A DNA stretch of 64,000 nt from Dugong dugon (Eukaryota > Chordata > Mammalia > Sirenia > Dugongidae): positions 2,908,501 to 2,972,500 of the forward strand of contig CM057474.1 in assembly GCA_030035585.1 (NCBI GenBank), in the 5' to 3' direction. Position 1 is the stretch's first letter; each line of letters begins with the position of its first letter. The notes beneath the pieces were generated by a model. It was not told the DNA's origin. It was given only the letters and a program-made list of their open reading frames with translations, and made no database searches. This document shows positions 34,371 through 45,360 of this stretch, piece by piece. The translations under genes were made by a program, and so were the position numbers.

Positions 34371-35010
34371 AGGGTCTCACAGACTCCAGGCTCTCCGTGG
34401 TGTTGGAGCCAAAGAAACATGAGACTTGTCTCTGAAAGCTTAAAGGATAGGGTAGATCTTAACTATGGGATTCACAAATGGGTGGCACAAGAGGTTTCAC
34501 AGAATTTCACAGAAAGCTACCTGAGCATCCTTTCATACACACTCCTTCCCTTGAAGGCTTCCCCTTCTGAGCAGCTAGTAAAAATCTTTCCCTCTCTGGA
34601 TACAACTCTTTTACTGTAGGGTAGCCCCTCCCCCCCCATTCTACCCTATCCCCGTGAAGCACCACCCCTGGGCTGGAAGTAGTCCCAGTCTTCCACTCAA
34701 GCCCAACAGCCAAGTTAATCCACTCTGGAATGATCCAGGACAGCCAGAGAACCGAGCAGGTTCAGGCCCTAGACTGCCCTCACTCGTTCAGAAGAGAACA
34801 CGGAACTTTCTGGGAGAGGTAATCTCAGCTCCCTCTCTATTGCTTTCCTTATTTTAAAACATCAACTCATTACTAACTTTGCAAAAGACCTAATAAGCAA
34901 GATTAAGCTCCCACCTTAAAAGTCAAGGGTATATGGAAAACTGTAAATATCCATACATTCAGAAGGTTTTACTGCTCATACACTTGACTTTACCATGCTA
35001 TTTTTCACCT
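34371..35010. other. Unassigned block between two L2 parts
   Basis: About 640 bp separates two L2 segments that look like one element. It may be an inserted LTR or DNA transposon, but I could not identify ends. A short C run is near 34628-34637. Confidence 0.35.
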
Positions 35011-35014
35011 CCAA

Positions 35015-35385
35015 ATCTTAGGCAATACTGTCCTTCCGCCTGGAACACTCTTCTTCCCCATCCATACCCCCATTACCTGTCTAACTCCTACTCATCCTGA
35101 AATTAAATGTTATTTCTCCCAGGATGCCTTGACTACCGGCCCCCCCACAGCCTGAACTAATACCCTTCCTTGGTGTAAATACTCTCTACTGTACTCAATT
35201 ATGATGTTTACTGTACTTTACTGTAACTGCCTGTTTGGTTTGTCTACTTCCAACTATACTGTAAGCACCATGAGGGCAACAATGAATTCTGTTTTAGTCA
35301 CCACTGTATCTCCTGCGACAGTGTGTGGCACACCACACATGCTCAGTAAATACCTGTTGATGGTGGAGAGAATAAATGAGATGAC
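35015..35385 (+). repeat. L2 LINE 3' end
   Basis: 'ttccgcctggaacactcttc', 'tacctgtctaactcctactc', 'gtaagcaccatgagggcaac' and 'gctcagtaaatacctgttga' form a well-preserved L2 terminus. Confidence 0.75.
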
Positions 35386-35529
35386 CTGTGTAAAGTGACT
35401 AGTACTGAAACGGACACTTAATCCCAACTCCAAGTGCAACTGCCTCTCTTCTTTATGTAGCTCAGGCACCCTGTAGAGAGATCCATCCTAGCATATAGAA
35501 GGCTTCAGTGTGCACTGATTTAAACGTTT

Positions 35530-36420
35530 ACCACTACTGAAGTGCTGGCTGAAGTCAGTAAGTATAAAGTCCTTATTTTTATCTGCCCAGCACAGTAATT
35601 GTGCCTCACACACACAAAGTGCTCTAGAAATGTGGGCTGACTAAATGAATGGGAGAACAAATATGGAAACGATTTCAATACAATGTGATAAAGGCTGTAA
35701 TAAAATCTGTACACAAGACAAATAAGAGCATAAAGGAAGAAAACGCCAAATAAGGCTTGGAAATTTATAAAAAATGTGAGCAGTAATTTGAACAATGAAT
35801 GGAATTTTTCAGAGGAGAGAGAAGTAGCAACATGGACCAAGGAAAGGAAGTATTTCAAGTTTATGACAAGTGATTCATCCAGTATGTCTGGACTCAGAGG
35901 GAAAGAAACAGAAAATGAGGGGTAAGGGGGCTAGAAGGGTAGGGAGGAGCCAGACCATAAAGGGCTCTGGGTGCTAGGTGCTGGGTAGAGAGTTTTACAT
36001 TTTATCTCATAAGTAACTGAGCATTAATAAAAGCCTTTGAGCAGATGAATTATAACGCATGCAGATTTGTATTCCAGAATGCTCACTCTAGTAGCAAAGT
36101 GGAGAATGGATGTTTGGGAAGCAAGTTAAGGAAAACAATCTAGAGACTAAGTTTATTAGTCCAAGGCAATACATGTAAACATCTGAAAAAGAATATTCAC
36201 AGTGAGGGTGGAAGAGAAAACAATTGTGAAAGATATTTAGAAAGCAATTGACAGGAATTGGTTCTGACAGGGTGTAAGAGATGGGGGATGTGAAATGTGG
36301 AACAATTCCCTAGACTTCTGCTGTGGGTGACTGGATAGATAGCAATACCATCAAAAACCAAAGCAGAGAGGGGAATTAACACCTGGGGAGTACAGAGATA
36401 CTGAAGAAGTCATGACTTTA
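35530..36420 (-). repeat. L2-like LINE, long diverged fragment
   Basis: Segments such as 'gagccagaccataaagggct', 'ttatctcataagtaactgag' and 'gaatgctcactctagtagca' occur in the order seen in the better L2 copy at 55510. The 112-residue minus frame here is not a gene. Confidence 0.45.
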
Positions 36421-36424
36421 AAGT

Positions 36425-36970
36425 TTTGATGGGACATTCAGATAGAACTATTCAACCACCTTTTAGAAATAAGCTTAAGTCACATATGGTCCTTCCTTTT
36501 CTGTTCCACAGAGTGTAACTCTTCTCTTCTAGAGAAGGGAAAACTGGAGGTGGGGGTCACCCTTACTGTGTATGCAGCTGAACTGGTGTCAGATAGCAGA
36601 TGGTCCTCATCACCTAGCAGCATACAATGATGCTGATGTCTCTACCTGTAGATTGCTAGGAAGGGAGACACTCTTTCTCAGCCTGTTCTAGACACCACCT
36701 AACCCAACTTTCCAGAAACGAATATGACTCCCAATGAAAGTCTAAGCTATTCCTTATCGAAAAATAATTTTCCTAAGCTATTCCAACCTTTGTCTAAAAG
36801 CTGTATATACATCTTTACCTATTAGCTCGGGTATCACTCAAGCTCTTCTGGCTCTTATTTAGGATTCACACACATCTTCATTATTGACTCACCTCTCACT
36901 GTGTCATTAACTCTCCTCAGAGAGAACACTACTGGTTGCTTTTTCAGCAGCCATTCCTTATTCTCCCTTC
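36425..36970. other. Unassigned sequence
   Basis: No gene or repeat recognised. Confidence 0.4.
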
Positions 36971-36973
36971 CTA

Positions 36974-37033
36974 ATACAGTTCTACTCTGTCCTACAGGGT
37001 TGCTATGAGTCGGAATCAACTCCAAGGCAATGG
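36974..37033 (+). mobile_element. AfroSINE 3' fragment
   Basis: 'acagttctactctgtcctac' to 'gagtcggaatcaactccaag'. Head missing. Confidence 0.85.
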
Positions 37034-37059
37034 ATTAACAGGATGCAGTTTTTATTCAC

Positions 37060-37560
37060 CTATCCACCCCAACCCCCCATGCAACCCATGTGCTTTGAGG
37101 AGAGCTGATTCGATGCCTCAACTTCAGGGTAGACTTTGGTTGACGTAAGTCAGTAAACATGTTCTGTCCACAGTCACTGGTGTATTGTTGGGCATGTGAC
37201 TTCAACAGTCTAATCAAGATGAATCTTGGGACGCTTGCTTGGGATATTCAGATGGAAGTTCTTTGTGCTACTAAACAAACAATAAAAACAACAACAAAAA
37301 ACACCTGTATGTGACTACTACTGGCAGCCATCCTATATCCATGAGGCTAATTAGCCTAACACCTCAGAAAGCAGAACAGAATCATTAAACCATTGAATTA
37401 GCCAACCCTGAAACCTGTCCTACTTTTGGATTTTCAGATCATTGACCCAGTAAATTTTCTGATTAATGTTTGAGCCACATTTTCTATTCCTTACACCCTA
37501 AAGCATCCTAACTGATTCAGAACCTGGAATTAAAATCGAAATGGGCTAAGTGAAGGAGGC
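37060..37560 (+). mobile_element. Possible ERVL-type LTR and start of internal region
   Basis: 'taccctaaagcatcctaact'-type end followed by 'gattcagaacctggaattaa' looks like an LTR end plus primer-binding region. Diverged; boundaries uncertain. Confidence 0.3.
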
Positions 37561-37920
37561 AGGATGCAGGCTGAGGACTTGGCCATCCACGTTATGAGCT
37601 TAAAAAATTGTTGGTTAAATTGCCCTCTATTGTGACAGGAAGGAAATAGCCTCTCTGCACAAACACTGTATTCTCCAAAAGGGCACATCATCCTCTTCTC
37701 AGGCCTCCTGTAATATTACCTGGGTGACACTGGTAATTGGGCCCGTTCTCTGAACTGGTACCCCTCAATAAGAATGGCAGGGAAGATTGCTGGCCCCTAC
37801 CACTTGTGTGTTATATCCTTAGAATGTAGGGAACTTAGCGTCTTGTATACTCAGCTTTGGGCCTTACCTTCTTTCAGAACAACAGGAAAATCTCATTTGT
37901 CACTTAGTTCCATAACTTAA
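37561..37920. other. Unassigned sequence
   Basis: No gene or clear repeat. Confidence 0.4.
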
Positions 37921-37924
37921 TTTA

Positions 37925-38360
37925 TATGTTTATATATGCATATGTGTGTGTGTATGCGTGTGTAGCCATAGCTATATACATATACATCTCTATATTTATA
38001 TTCACATCCATATCTACATCTCTATATCCATATTCTTGCTATGTCTATATATCTATATCTCTAAAGAGCCCTGGCAGCACAATGGTTAAGCTGCTAACCT
38101 GAAGGTTGGCAGTTCGAACCCACCCAGCCATATCGTGGAGAAATACCTGGCGATCTGCTTCCATAAAGAATACAGCCAAGAAATTCCTATGGGACAGTTC
38201 TACTCTGTCACATGGGGTCGCTATGAGTCAGAATCAACTCCACAGCACTCGACAACAACAATCTGTACCTATATCTACATCTGTATCTACATACATATCT
38301 ATTTCTGTGACAATGCCTGTGTCTGCATTTATATGTCTATACACCTACGGCATATATAAT
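37925..38360. repeat. Degenerate (TATATC/ATCTAC)n satellite-like array split by an AfroSINE
   Basis: Short TATATC-, CATATC- and ATCTAC-type units occupy 37925-38062 and again 38262-38350. An AfroSINE lies between them. Confidence 0.8.
38065..38262 (+). mobile_element. AfroSINE, long variant with RTE-type tail
   Basis: Head 'gagccctggcagcacaatgg', variant middle 'ctggcgatctgcttccataa', and an end 'cacagcactcgacaacaaca' like the RTE tail. It landed inside the TATATC array. Confidence 0.9.
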
Positions 38361-38486
38361 CCATGTTGTTGCAACAACATTAGGATTGTTGCAATGATTA
38401 AATTAGTTGATATACGTACATGCTCAATAAATATCTGCTGAATGAATTAGAAGTGTATGCAACATTGAAGTGCTCAAGAAGAGTTG

Positions 38487-38605
38487 GTTGTTGTTGCCGT
38501 TGAGTTGGCTCCAATTTATGGCTACCCCATGTACAACAGAAGGAAACACTGCCTGGTCCTATACCATCTTCATGATCACTGGTATTCTCAAGTCCGTAGT
38601 TGCAG
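38487..38605 (-). mobile_element. RTE/BovB-type LINE 3' tip
   Basis: On the + strand: 'ggttgttgttgccgttgagt', 'ccccatgtacaacagaagga' and 'ctcaagtccgtagttgcagc', the complement of the RTE 3' end. Confidence 0.8.
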
Positions 38606-38699
38606 CCAACATATATTTTGAGTCCCTCCCAATAAATGCTAGGCATTACTACTTCTGTTTAAGTATATTTTTATTGCTATTTTTATTAAAGTAGCAATA

Positions 38700-39480
38700 A
38701 CAGAAAAACCCAACTTAAGCTTACTTATCAATAGGAAATTTATTACCACAGATAATTTCAAGTTCAAAAGTAGAGCGGACTCTAGACACAGTAAAATCAG
38801 AGGCTGAGTGATATCCTCAAGATGCTTTACGCCTCTTTACTCTGCCATCCTCATTACTGGCTTCATCCCAAAGACAGCTGCCAGCAGCAATCAAGACTCG
38901 ATGCTTCCTTGTTCGCACCCAATTGAAGGGAAGAAGAGGATATGTGCCCCCAAGCACAAGGTGTAAGTTCTTCCCTTTTCTTGGCCTTTCTCTAGATCTT
39001 TCTCTTCACCTGTGTATGTAACAAGCAGGCAAAGTGACTGTCCAGTTTAAGCAGAAAGATACTGACTAGCTCACTGAGCCTCTGGGCAGCCTGAAAACAA
39101 TGCAGCCTGGGATAAAGCCTAAAATCAAACCACAAGATAGTCTTGTGAGGATGCTGCTGCTACTGTGCACTGGATCCTGTACCTTCAACCACCAACATGG
39201 CAGGCGTGAGAAAAGGGTCCATCTGATTACCAGCGTCCAGGGTCCCTATACCCTAGCTGCAAGGGAGGCTGAGAGAGCAAGTATATGGCAATTTAGGATT
39301 TCAGAGTGGGAAGTGTGTTCTGACATCTCACCAAGATTCACAGGGCAGGAATTCCCTAGACACAGAAAGAAGTTCAGATAGTTGGCAGCCAACACATGCC
39401 CACTACAGAGCTGTTACAGAAGCAGCTGCCAAATCAGCCACCCAAGTGGCATGGTGCTCCCTGGGGAAAAGACGGCTGTG
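38700..39480. other. Mostly unassigned, possible L1 3' region
   Basis: 'gaggatgctgctgctactgt' and 'caaccaccaacatggcaggc' may belong to an L1 or LTR element. No gene is supported. Confidence 0.3.
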
Positions 39481-39640
39481 GGAACAAAAGTGAAAGGGCT
39501 GGCTCGCCAAACTCTGGAACACTTCAGGATTTGCGCAAAAGGGAGAGAAAGCTCCCCGTTTCGATTGGCAGCTGAGCGCCGCGCTGTGTGTCTCCCGTTC
39601 AGCAGAGGCAGGATAGCATCGCTGGAAGATTTCCAGCCTG
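39480..39640. other. CpG-rich segment about 10 kb upstream of SNX16
   Basis: A cluster of CpGs including GAGCGCCGCGCTG and TTTGCGCAAA, with an inverted CCAAT box (GATTGGCAG near 39563), lies in otherwise CpG-poor DNA. The 158-residue minus frame and shorter + frames over this block have no recognisable domain. It could be a decayed LTR or a distal regulatory element. Confidence 0.35.
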
Positions 39641-39832
39641 CATAACTGGTATCAGAGTCTGACTCAAGTGACACTGCACATCTAATCTCTGTTAGGGCAA
39701 AGGCTTGTGTGGCGCTTTCAAGCAAGCAGTGACTCAGCCAGCAGCAAAGGCAGTGACAGCAGCTTACCCAGCAACAGTGACAGGGACCAATAACCAGAAG
39801 GGATTCCCTGGAGCACTGAAGATACCCCCATG

Positions 39833-39860
39833 CCCCCGCCCCCCCCCCCCCCCCCCCGCC
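39833..39860. repeat. Poly(C) tract
   Basis: Nineteen consecutive C (39839-39857) flanked by CCCCCG and GCCC. On the minus strand this is a G run able to form a quadruplex. It accounts for the polyglycine and polyproline readings in both frames. Confidence 0.95.
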
Positions 39861-40329
39861 CTGAGTACACTTAGGAAAGGGAAAATTCACAAGACACTAG
39901 AATTTTTTAACAAGGAAGTGAGGGCTTGAAACCACTGAAATTTGGGTATTAATGTTAAAATCCAGCGTCTCAGGGGCATATGGATCACATATGTGATTAA
40001 AGAAACATCTGTCATCTTATTTCCTGGAATTGCAGCTATTAGGAGAAGGAAAAAGGGGCACTTTTGCTAACCAGTTTCCTTGTTCCCTCCTACGGAGCAG
40101 GTGAGGCAGCCCCCTGGAATGCTCTGCCACCAGATTTTTAGGAGGTTGTTTTCTTTTAAACATTCACATCTCAGCAATCAAGAAACACTAGACAAGAGGC
40201 CTCATTTGACGTCCCAAAGAATAACGGCCCCATTTCCCCCAACCCAGTTGCTCTTATCATATTACCGTTTTATTGTCTTCAAAAACATAAAACTAGCCAA
40301 GTTTTTAAAACTTATTTCTTCCTCTGTTT

Positions 40330-40465
40330 GTCTGTCCCATACATTCACCAGAATGTGAACTCATGAGGACAATGACATCGCCTATCTTGTTACTGGTAAA
40401 TTCCTGCAGGCTTAGAACATTAACTGGCACATATTGTAGGCACTCAATTCTTGTTGAATGAGTAT
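40330..40465 (+). repeat. L2 LINE 3' end
   Basis: 'agaatgtgaactcatgagga', 'gcttagaacattaactggca' and 'ggcactcaattcttgttgaa' match the L2 terminus. Confidence 0.65.
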
Positions 40466-41065
40466 TAAGATCCGGCTCCCAGCAGAGTGGAAGCTATTTG
40501 ACAAAACCACATAAAATTTCAAATTTTATGTCTGTAAGTCTGTAACTCAAATAACTTTATCTCTCATTATTAAACAATTTCTATATAAAATCTTCTGGAT
40601 CTTTCTGCCTGGGATACTTCTCTCCTGAACTACACCCCTCATTTCCCCTCCAGCTACGTACATACTTCATTCACCTTAAGTCTCTCCCAATCCTTCCAAT
40701 TCATCCGGTTCTTCTTACTCAGATCTTCCTTCAAGAAGGAAGACTGAAGGAAGATATGAGAAGCAATACCAGAGTAAGAATAGAAAAGACAGGACAGAAG
40801 GGCACAGAACAGCATCGGTTTACCAGACAGATATTTTGTAGGAGCCAAAGGTAGGGCATATTAATTATGCTAGAGTTAGGTTACAGTCAGAGAAGAAAAC
40901 AGAAACTAAATGATTTGGGCTAGATACTATGGTGTTAAATGGGATGAGGAACCCAGCAGTTCCTAGAACTAAGTCCAGGGACTTAACTGTTTTCAGCCAC
41001 AGTCTTGCCCAGACTCCGCCCACCCCTCACAGTGAAGGAGAATATATGGTGGAGTGGGGGTCTGA
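40466..41065. other. Unassigned sequence
   Basis: A weak L2-like piece is at 40595-40700. No gene. Confidence 0.4.
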
Positions 41066-41066
41066 G

Positions 41067-41320
41067 CCTGGACTATGGAGACGGCAGCACTGGGATTGAG
41101 TCCCAACTCTGCCAAGCAAGATAACGTCTCAGAGAATAACTTCACCAGTTAAAAAAGACCAGCTAATCCTCTCAATCTGTAAAATATCCATTATAATAAT
41201 AGGATTTGTCTCACAAGATTATTGTGAGGATTAAATACATTAATGTACATAAAGTCAACAGCACAGTTCCCTGGTGAGAGTAACTGCTCTTTATTCATTC
41301 ATCAAATACCTATACACATT
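41067..41320 (+). repeat. MIR SINE
   Basis: 'ggattgagtcccaactctgc', 'gattattgtgaggattaaat' and 'aacagcacagttccctggtg' in MIR order. Confidence 0.7.
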
Positions 41321-41349
41321 ATTATCAATATTGTCTGTATCTTTTTAAA

Positions 41350-41568
41350 GAAGTCCCTGGGTGGTACAAATGGTTAAACGCTCAACCATGAGCCAAAAGG
41401 CTGGCAATTCAAACCCAGCCAGACACACCTGGGAAGACAAGCCTGGTAATGTGCTCCTGAAAGGTCATAGCCTTGAAAACCCTAAGGAGCACAGCTCTGC
41501 TCTGCACACATGGGGTCACCATGAGTCAGAGTCGACCCCTCAAGGGCAACTAACTACAGCACATCTTT
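41350..41568 (+). mobile_element. AfroSINE, RTE-rich variant
   Basis: Head 'gtccctgggtggtacaaatg', then 'acacctgggaagacaagcct', 'ggtaatgtgctcctgaaagg', 'tcatagccttgaaaacccta' and the common tail. Same subfamily as 21136. Confidence 0.88.
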
Positions 41569-41617
41569 TTAAAGTAGCTGAGCTGCCTTTTTCGTTTAGG
41601 AGATAATAACAATATTT

Positions 41618-41789
41618 TTTAAAAAAACCAAACCAAACCCCTTGCCATCAAGTCAATTCTGACTCATTGCAACCCTACAGGACAGAGTAGAATGGCCCCA
41701 TAGAGTTTCCAAGGAGCAGCTGGTGGATTCAAACTGCCGACCTTTTGGTTAGCAACCAAAGCTCTTAACCAGCGGGCCACCAGGGCTCC
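41618..41789 (-). mobile_element. Full-length AfroSINE with 12-bp target duplication
   Basis: AATAACAATATT (41605) against AATAACAGTATT (41790), one mismatch. Complement of tail at left and of head at right. Confidence 0.94.
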
Positions 41790-41799
41790 AATAACAGTA

Positions 41800-41990
41800 T
41801 TAGCTAATGTTTATTTTGTCGGACACTGTACTAAGCACTTAACAAGCACAACCATTTTTACTTTTCACAACAACCCTATGAGGACAGACTATTATTTCCC
41901 ATATTATGCATGAAAGAGTAAAAAAATAACCCAAACAAGAGTCACAGGTAATCCAAATGATTTAAACCCTCCCTTAAGAGATATCATATT
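41800..41990 (-). repeat. MIR SINE
   Basis: 'aatgtttattttgtcggaca', 'gtactaagcacttaacaagc' and 'acaaccctatgaggacagac' are the complement of the MIR 3' half. Confidence 0.6.
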
Positions 41991-42108
41991 CACCTAGAAG
42001 TTAAGCAAGAATCCTGCTGTTGAGGAATTGAAGACTTTTGCTTCTCCCCAGGCTCTATTTTCTCCTAGAAACTTTTTTCTTCTTCTTCTTCATTTTTTAG
42101 AAGGATCT

Positions 42109-42759
42109 TGTTATGGATTGAATCATGTGCCTCCCCACCTCCCCGTGGCAGATACATGTTGTAACCCTAACCCCTATACCTGTGGATGTAACCTCATTGG
42201 GACATAGGGGTTTCTTTGTTATGTTAATGAGGTCATATCAGTGTAGGGTGTGTCCTAAACCGAATCATTTTTGAGATGTAAGAACTGCAGTTTAGACACA
42301 GGAACAAGCAAAGACAAAGGGAGAAAGATGCCATGTGGAGACAGCCAAGGAACCAAGGAATGCCAGAGCTAGAGAAGCTGACACAAGGACATCCCCCAGA
42401 GCAGCCAGAGAAAGAGCCTTCCCCTAGAGCTGGTGCCCTGAATTCAGACCTCCAGCCTCCTAAAAAGGAGCCCTGGTGGCACAAGGCTAAGCGCTTGGTT
42501 CCTAACTGAAAGGCTGGTGATTCAAACCCAGCAGCTGCTCCGAGGGAGAAGGATGAGGCAGTCTGCTACCTTAAGTATGACACCCTTGGAAACCCTACGG
42601 TGCAGTTCTACTTTGTCTTGTAGGGTTGCTGTGAGTAGGAATTGACTTCGCAGCAATGGGCTTTTGGGTAGCCTCCTGAAGTGTAAGAAAATAAATGTCT
42701 GTTCTTTAAAGCCACCCACTTTGGTATTTCCATTACCACAGCACTAAGAAACTAAGACA
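42109..42759 (+). mobile_element. MaLR-type solo LTR, interrupted by an AfroSINE
   Basis: From TGTTATGGATTGAATCATGT to AAACTAAGACA, flanked by GATCT (42104) and GATGT (42760), four of five identical. The LTR is split at 42463 by the SINE and resumes at 42670. Confidence 0.85.
42467..42669 (+). mobile_element. AfroSINE nested in an LTR
   Basis: Long variant with 'ggatgaggcagtctgctacc' in the middle. Target duplication AGCCTCCTAA (42454) against AGCCTCCTGA (42670). Confidence 0.93.
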
Positions 42760-42816
42760 GATGTTTTATAACTGAGATGTTGAAATCAGGCAATAAGACC
42801 TCAAAGAGAAGATTAC

Positions 42817-43300
42817 TGTCTTACTTACCTAGCACTGCCATAACAGAAATACCACAAGTGGATGGTTTTAATGAAGAGAAGTTTATTTCTTCACAGTCAA
42901 AGTAGGCTAAAAGTCCAAATTCAGGGTGTCAGCTCCAGGGAAAGGCTTTTTCTCTCTGTTGGCCTTCTCATCTATGTTCCCCCAGACTAGGAGCTTCTCA
43001 GCACAGGGACCCCAGTCCAAAGGATGCGCCCTGCTCCTGGCACTGCTTTCTTGATGGCATGAGGTCCCCCTGTCTCACTGCTCACTTCTGTCTTTTATAT
43101 CTCAAGAGATTGCCTCAGAACACAGTCCAGTCTTGTAGATCAGGTCCTGCCTTACTAACACAACTGCCACCCATCCTCCCTCATTAACATCACAGAGGCA
43201 GGTTTACAACATACAGGAAAATCACACAGTACCAGGAATCGTGATGGCCTAGCCAAACTGATACACAGTTTTTTGGGGGGACGTAATTCAAACCATGACA
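42817..43300 (-). mobile_element. MaLR-like solo LTR with perfect 5-bp target duplication
   Basis: The complement starts TGTCATGGTTTGAATTACGT and ends GGTAAGTAAGACA. ATTAC flanks both sides (42812-42816 and 43301-43305). Same family as the LTRs at 3977, 45361, 46922 and 57876. Confidence 0.9.
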
Positions 43301-43446
43301 ATTACCTTCACCACACATATGTCAGGAGCAGAGTATATCTCAAACACAATAAAGACAACTACTTAAATGTACAATAATGTCTGATTCACTGCTCTGTTTA
43401 ATTTCAGGAAATTTAGTTTTTGGTTTTGCTTTCATTTTATTTTTGT

Positions 43447-43631
43447 TGGAGCCCAGGTGGCACAGTGGTTAAGAGCTTGGCTGCTAACCAAAATTTCAGC
43501 AGTTCAAATCCACCAGCCACTCCCTGAGAAAACCCTATGCGGCAGTTCTATTTGGTCCCACAGGGTCACTATGAGTCAAAATTGACTCAATGGCAATGGG
43601 TTTTGTTTGTTTTTTTTTTTTTTTTTTTTTT
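43447..43631 (+). mobile_element. AfroSINE with long T-rich tail
   Basis: 'ttggagcccaggtggcacag' to 'gactcaatggcaatgggttt', ending in 'tgtttgtttttt' and a T run to 43631. Confidence 0.93.
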
Positions 43632-43985
43632 AAGGGGCAAGTAGGAGCTCATCTCTCTATTTCCAACTCCTCCCTACTCTACTCCCTTCTGTCCTATCAG
43701 GTTGGTCACCTCACTATCCCACAACACCACACACTCTGTTATGTCTTCCTCCAAGTCTGGCTTTGCCTGGTATTCCCTGCCTTCATCTTCTACTTATCTA
43801 ATTCTTGCCAATCCTCAAATGCCCAGTACAAGAGTTTCTTCCTGCATAAAATCCAAAACTTCTCAGGTATCAAATGTTATCCAGAATGTACCAGAGCAAG
43901 ATATTATTGGAAGACTAAAAGACATATAGGACACAACAGAGTACGAGACGCTCAGGAATGGCTTCCTGGAAGAAGGGTCTTATTG
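43632..43985. other. Unassigned, possibly L2-derived
   Basis: 'ctggtattccctgccttcat' and 'atcctcaaatgcccagtaca' resemble an L2 3' region. The 155-residue + frame starting in the SINE tail crosses this block and is not a gene. Confidence 0.4.
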
Positions 43986-43989
43986 CATG

Positions 43990-44150
43990 CAGTAAGCAGT
44001 TTACTGGTTTGGGAGTCAAGGATTAATGTGTTCTGCAGCCTCATGCATGTCGTTTAGCCTCTGTTTTCTTCGGTATTCCTATCTATTAAATGGAAGCATA
44101 TCCTCATGATCATCCTCATGATTATGACTCTATGATTTAGGGGAGAAATT
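43990..44150 (+). repeat. MIR SINE fragment
   Basis: 'tggtttgggagtcaaggatt', 'gtttagcctctgttttcttc' and 'attaaatggaagcatatcct' in MIR order. Confidence 0.5.
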
Positions 44151-44169
44151 TGATCTCTTTGTTACATGT

Positions 44170-44654
44170 TGTCTTAGGCTGGGTTCTCTAGAGAAGCAAA
44201 ACCAGTAAAGTGTATAAATATATATATATAGAGAGAGATTATATCAAGGAAACAGCTCACGTGATTGTAGAGGCTAGAACATCCCAAGTCCGTGGATCAG
44301 GGTAGAGGCCTCTCCCAAGTCACACAGCTGCAGAAGCTGGCAAGCCCACGATTGGAAGGTCAGAGAGCAGGGCTCCCACTCACCGGCTGTGCAGATCGAT
44401 GAATCCCAGGTTCAGCAGATAAGCTGACAGCTCAAGTCCCAAGAACAGGAGATGAGATGACAGGAAGCAGCCCCAGGATCCAGAGACAGCAAAAAGCCAG
44501 AATGTCTGCTTATATACAAATGCAGGCCATACCCCCAAGGAGACTCCCTTTCATCTGATTGGCTACTCACAGTATATTCAATCATGGGAGTGATTACATT
44601 AAAACACGGAGAATCATGGCCCAGCCAAGTTGACACACAATCTTAACCATCACA
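44170..44654 (-). mobile_element. ERV solo LTR, minus orientation, perfect 5-bp target duplication
   Basis: The complement runs TGTGATGGTTAAGATTGTGT to AACCCAGCCTAAGACA. CATGT flanks both sides (44165-44169 and 44655-44659). It contains a TA/GA microsatellite near its 3' end. It is the inverted partner of 44805-45277. Confidence 0.9.
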
Positions 44655-44804
44655 CATGTCCAGGAGGATTTCCGCACATGCTATTATAAAGGAACCCTTT
44701 CAAAACTTTCCTTATGTAATATGATGAGTGGAGAATCTCTAATCAATTGTAGCGGTATTGAAGAGTGTCTTCTCTGAGCCATTAATATATAATTGCTACC
44801 CTGG

Positions 44805-45277
44805 TGTGATGGTTAAGATTGTCAACTTGGCTGGGCCATGATTCTCAGTGTTTATATGTGATCACTCCCATGATGGAATCTGCTGTGAGTAGCCAATCAG
44901 TTGAAAGGGAGTTTTCCTGGGGGTGTGGCCTGCATCCAAATATAAGCAGACATTCTAGCTTCTGCCTGCTCTGGATCCTGCAGCTGCCTCCTGTTCGTCT
45001 GAGTGCTGGTTCTTGGGACTTGAGCTAGCAGCTTGCCTACTAATCTTGGGATTCCTTTCACAGCCTGTGAGCAAGAGCCCTGCTCTCTGACCGGCTGATC
45101 TCGGGATCACCAGCCTCTGTAGCTACATGAATCAGGAGAAGCCTCTATCCTGATGCACAGACTTGGGACTTTCCAGCCTCTACAATTGTGTGAGCAATTT
45201 CCTTGATATAAATCTCTCTCTACATATATTTATACGCTTTACTGGTTTTGCTTCTCTAGAGAACCCAGCCTAAGACA
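44805..45277 (+). mobile_element. ERV solo LTR, plus orientation, perfect 5-bp target duplication
   Basis: TGTGATGGTTAAGATTGTCA to AACCCAGCCTAAGACA, flanked by CCTGG on both sides (44800-44804 and 45278-45282). Same family and similar full length as 44170-44654, in opposite orientation, 150 bp away. Confidence 0.9.
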
Positions 45278-45360
45278 CCTGGATTTAGGAAACTGCACAG
45301 GTCACCGGTCTAGTGCAACAGTCTGTTGTCAGGTTACCCTGCTACTACCTTGTTCACCTC

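Noticed and set aside
37925-38360. Possible centromeric or subtelomeric satellite
   Set aside because: Only a few hundred bases of degenerate TATATC/ATCTAC repeats, split by a SINE; a local microsatellite explains it.
39414-39890. 158-residue minus-strand open frame
   Set aside because: It starts in or near a C/G homopolymer (polyglycine), has no recognisable domain or splice context, and frames on both strands are open because of base composition.
43590-44057. 155-residue + open frame
   Set aside because: It begins in the AfroSINE T tail and runs through unrelated sequence. No domain is seen.
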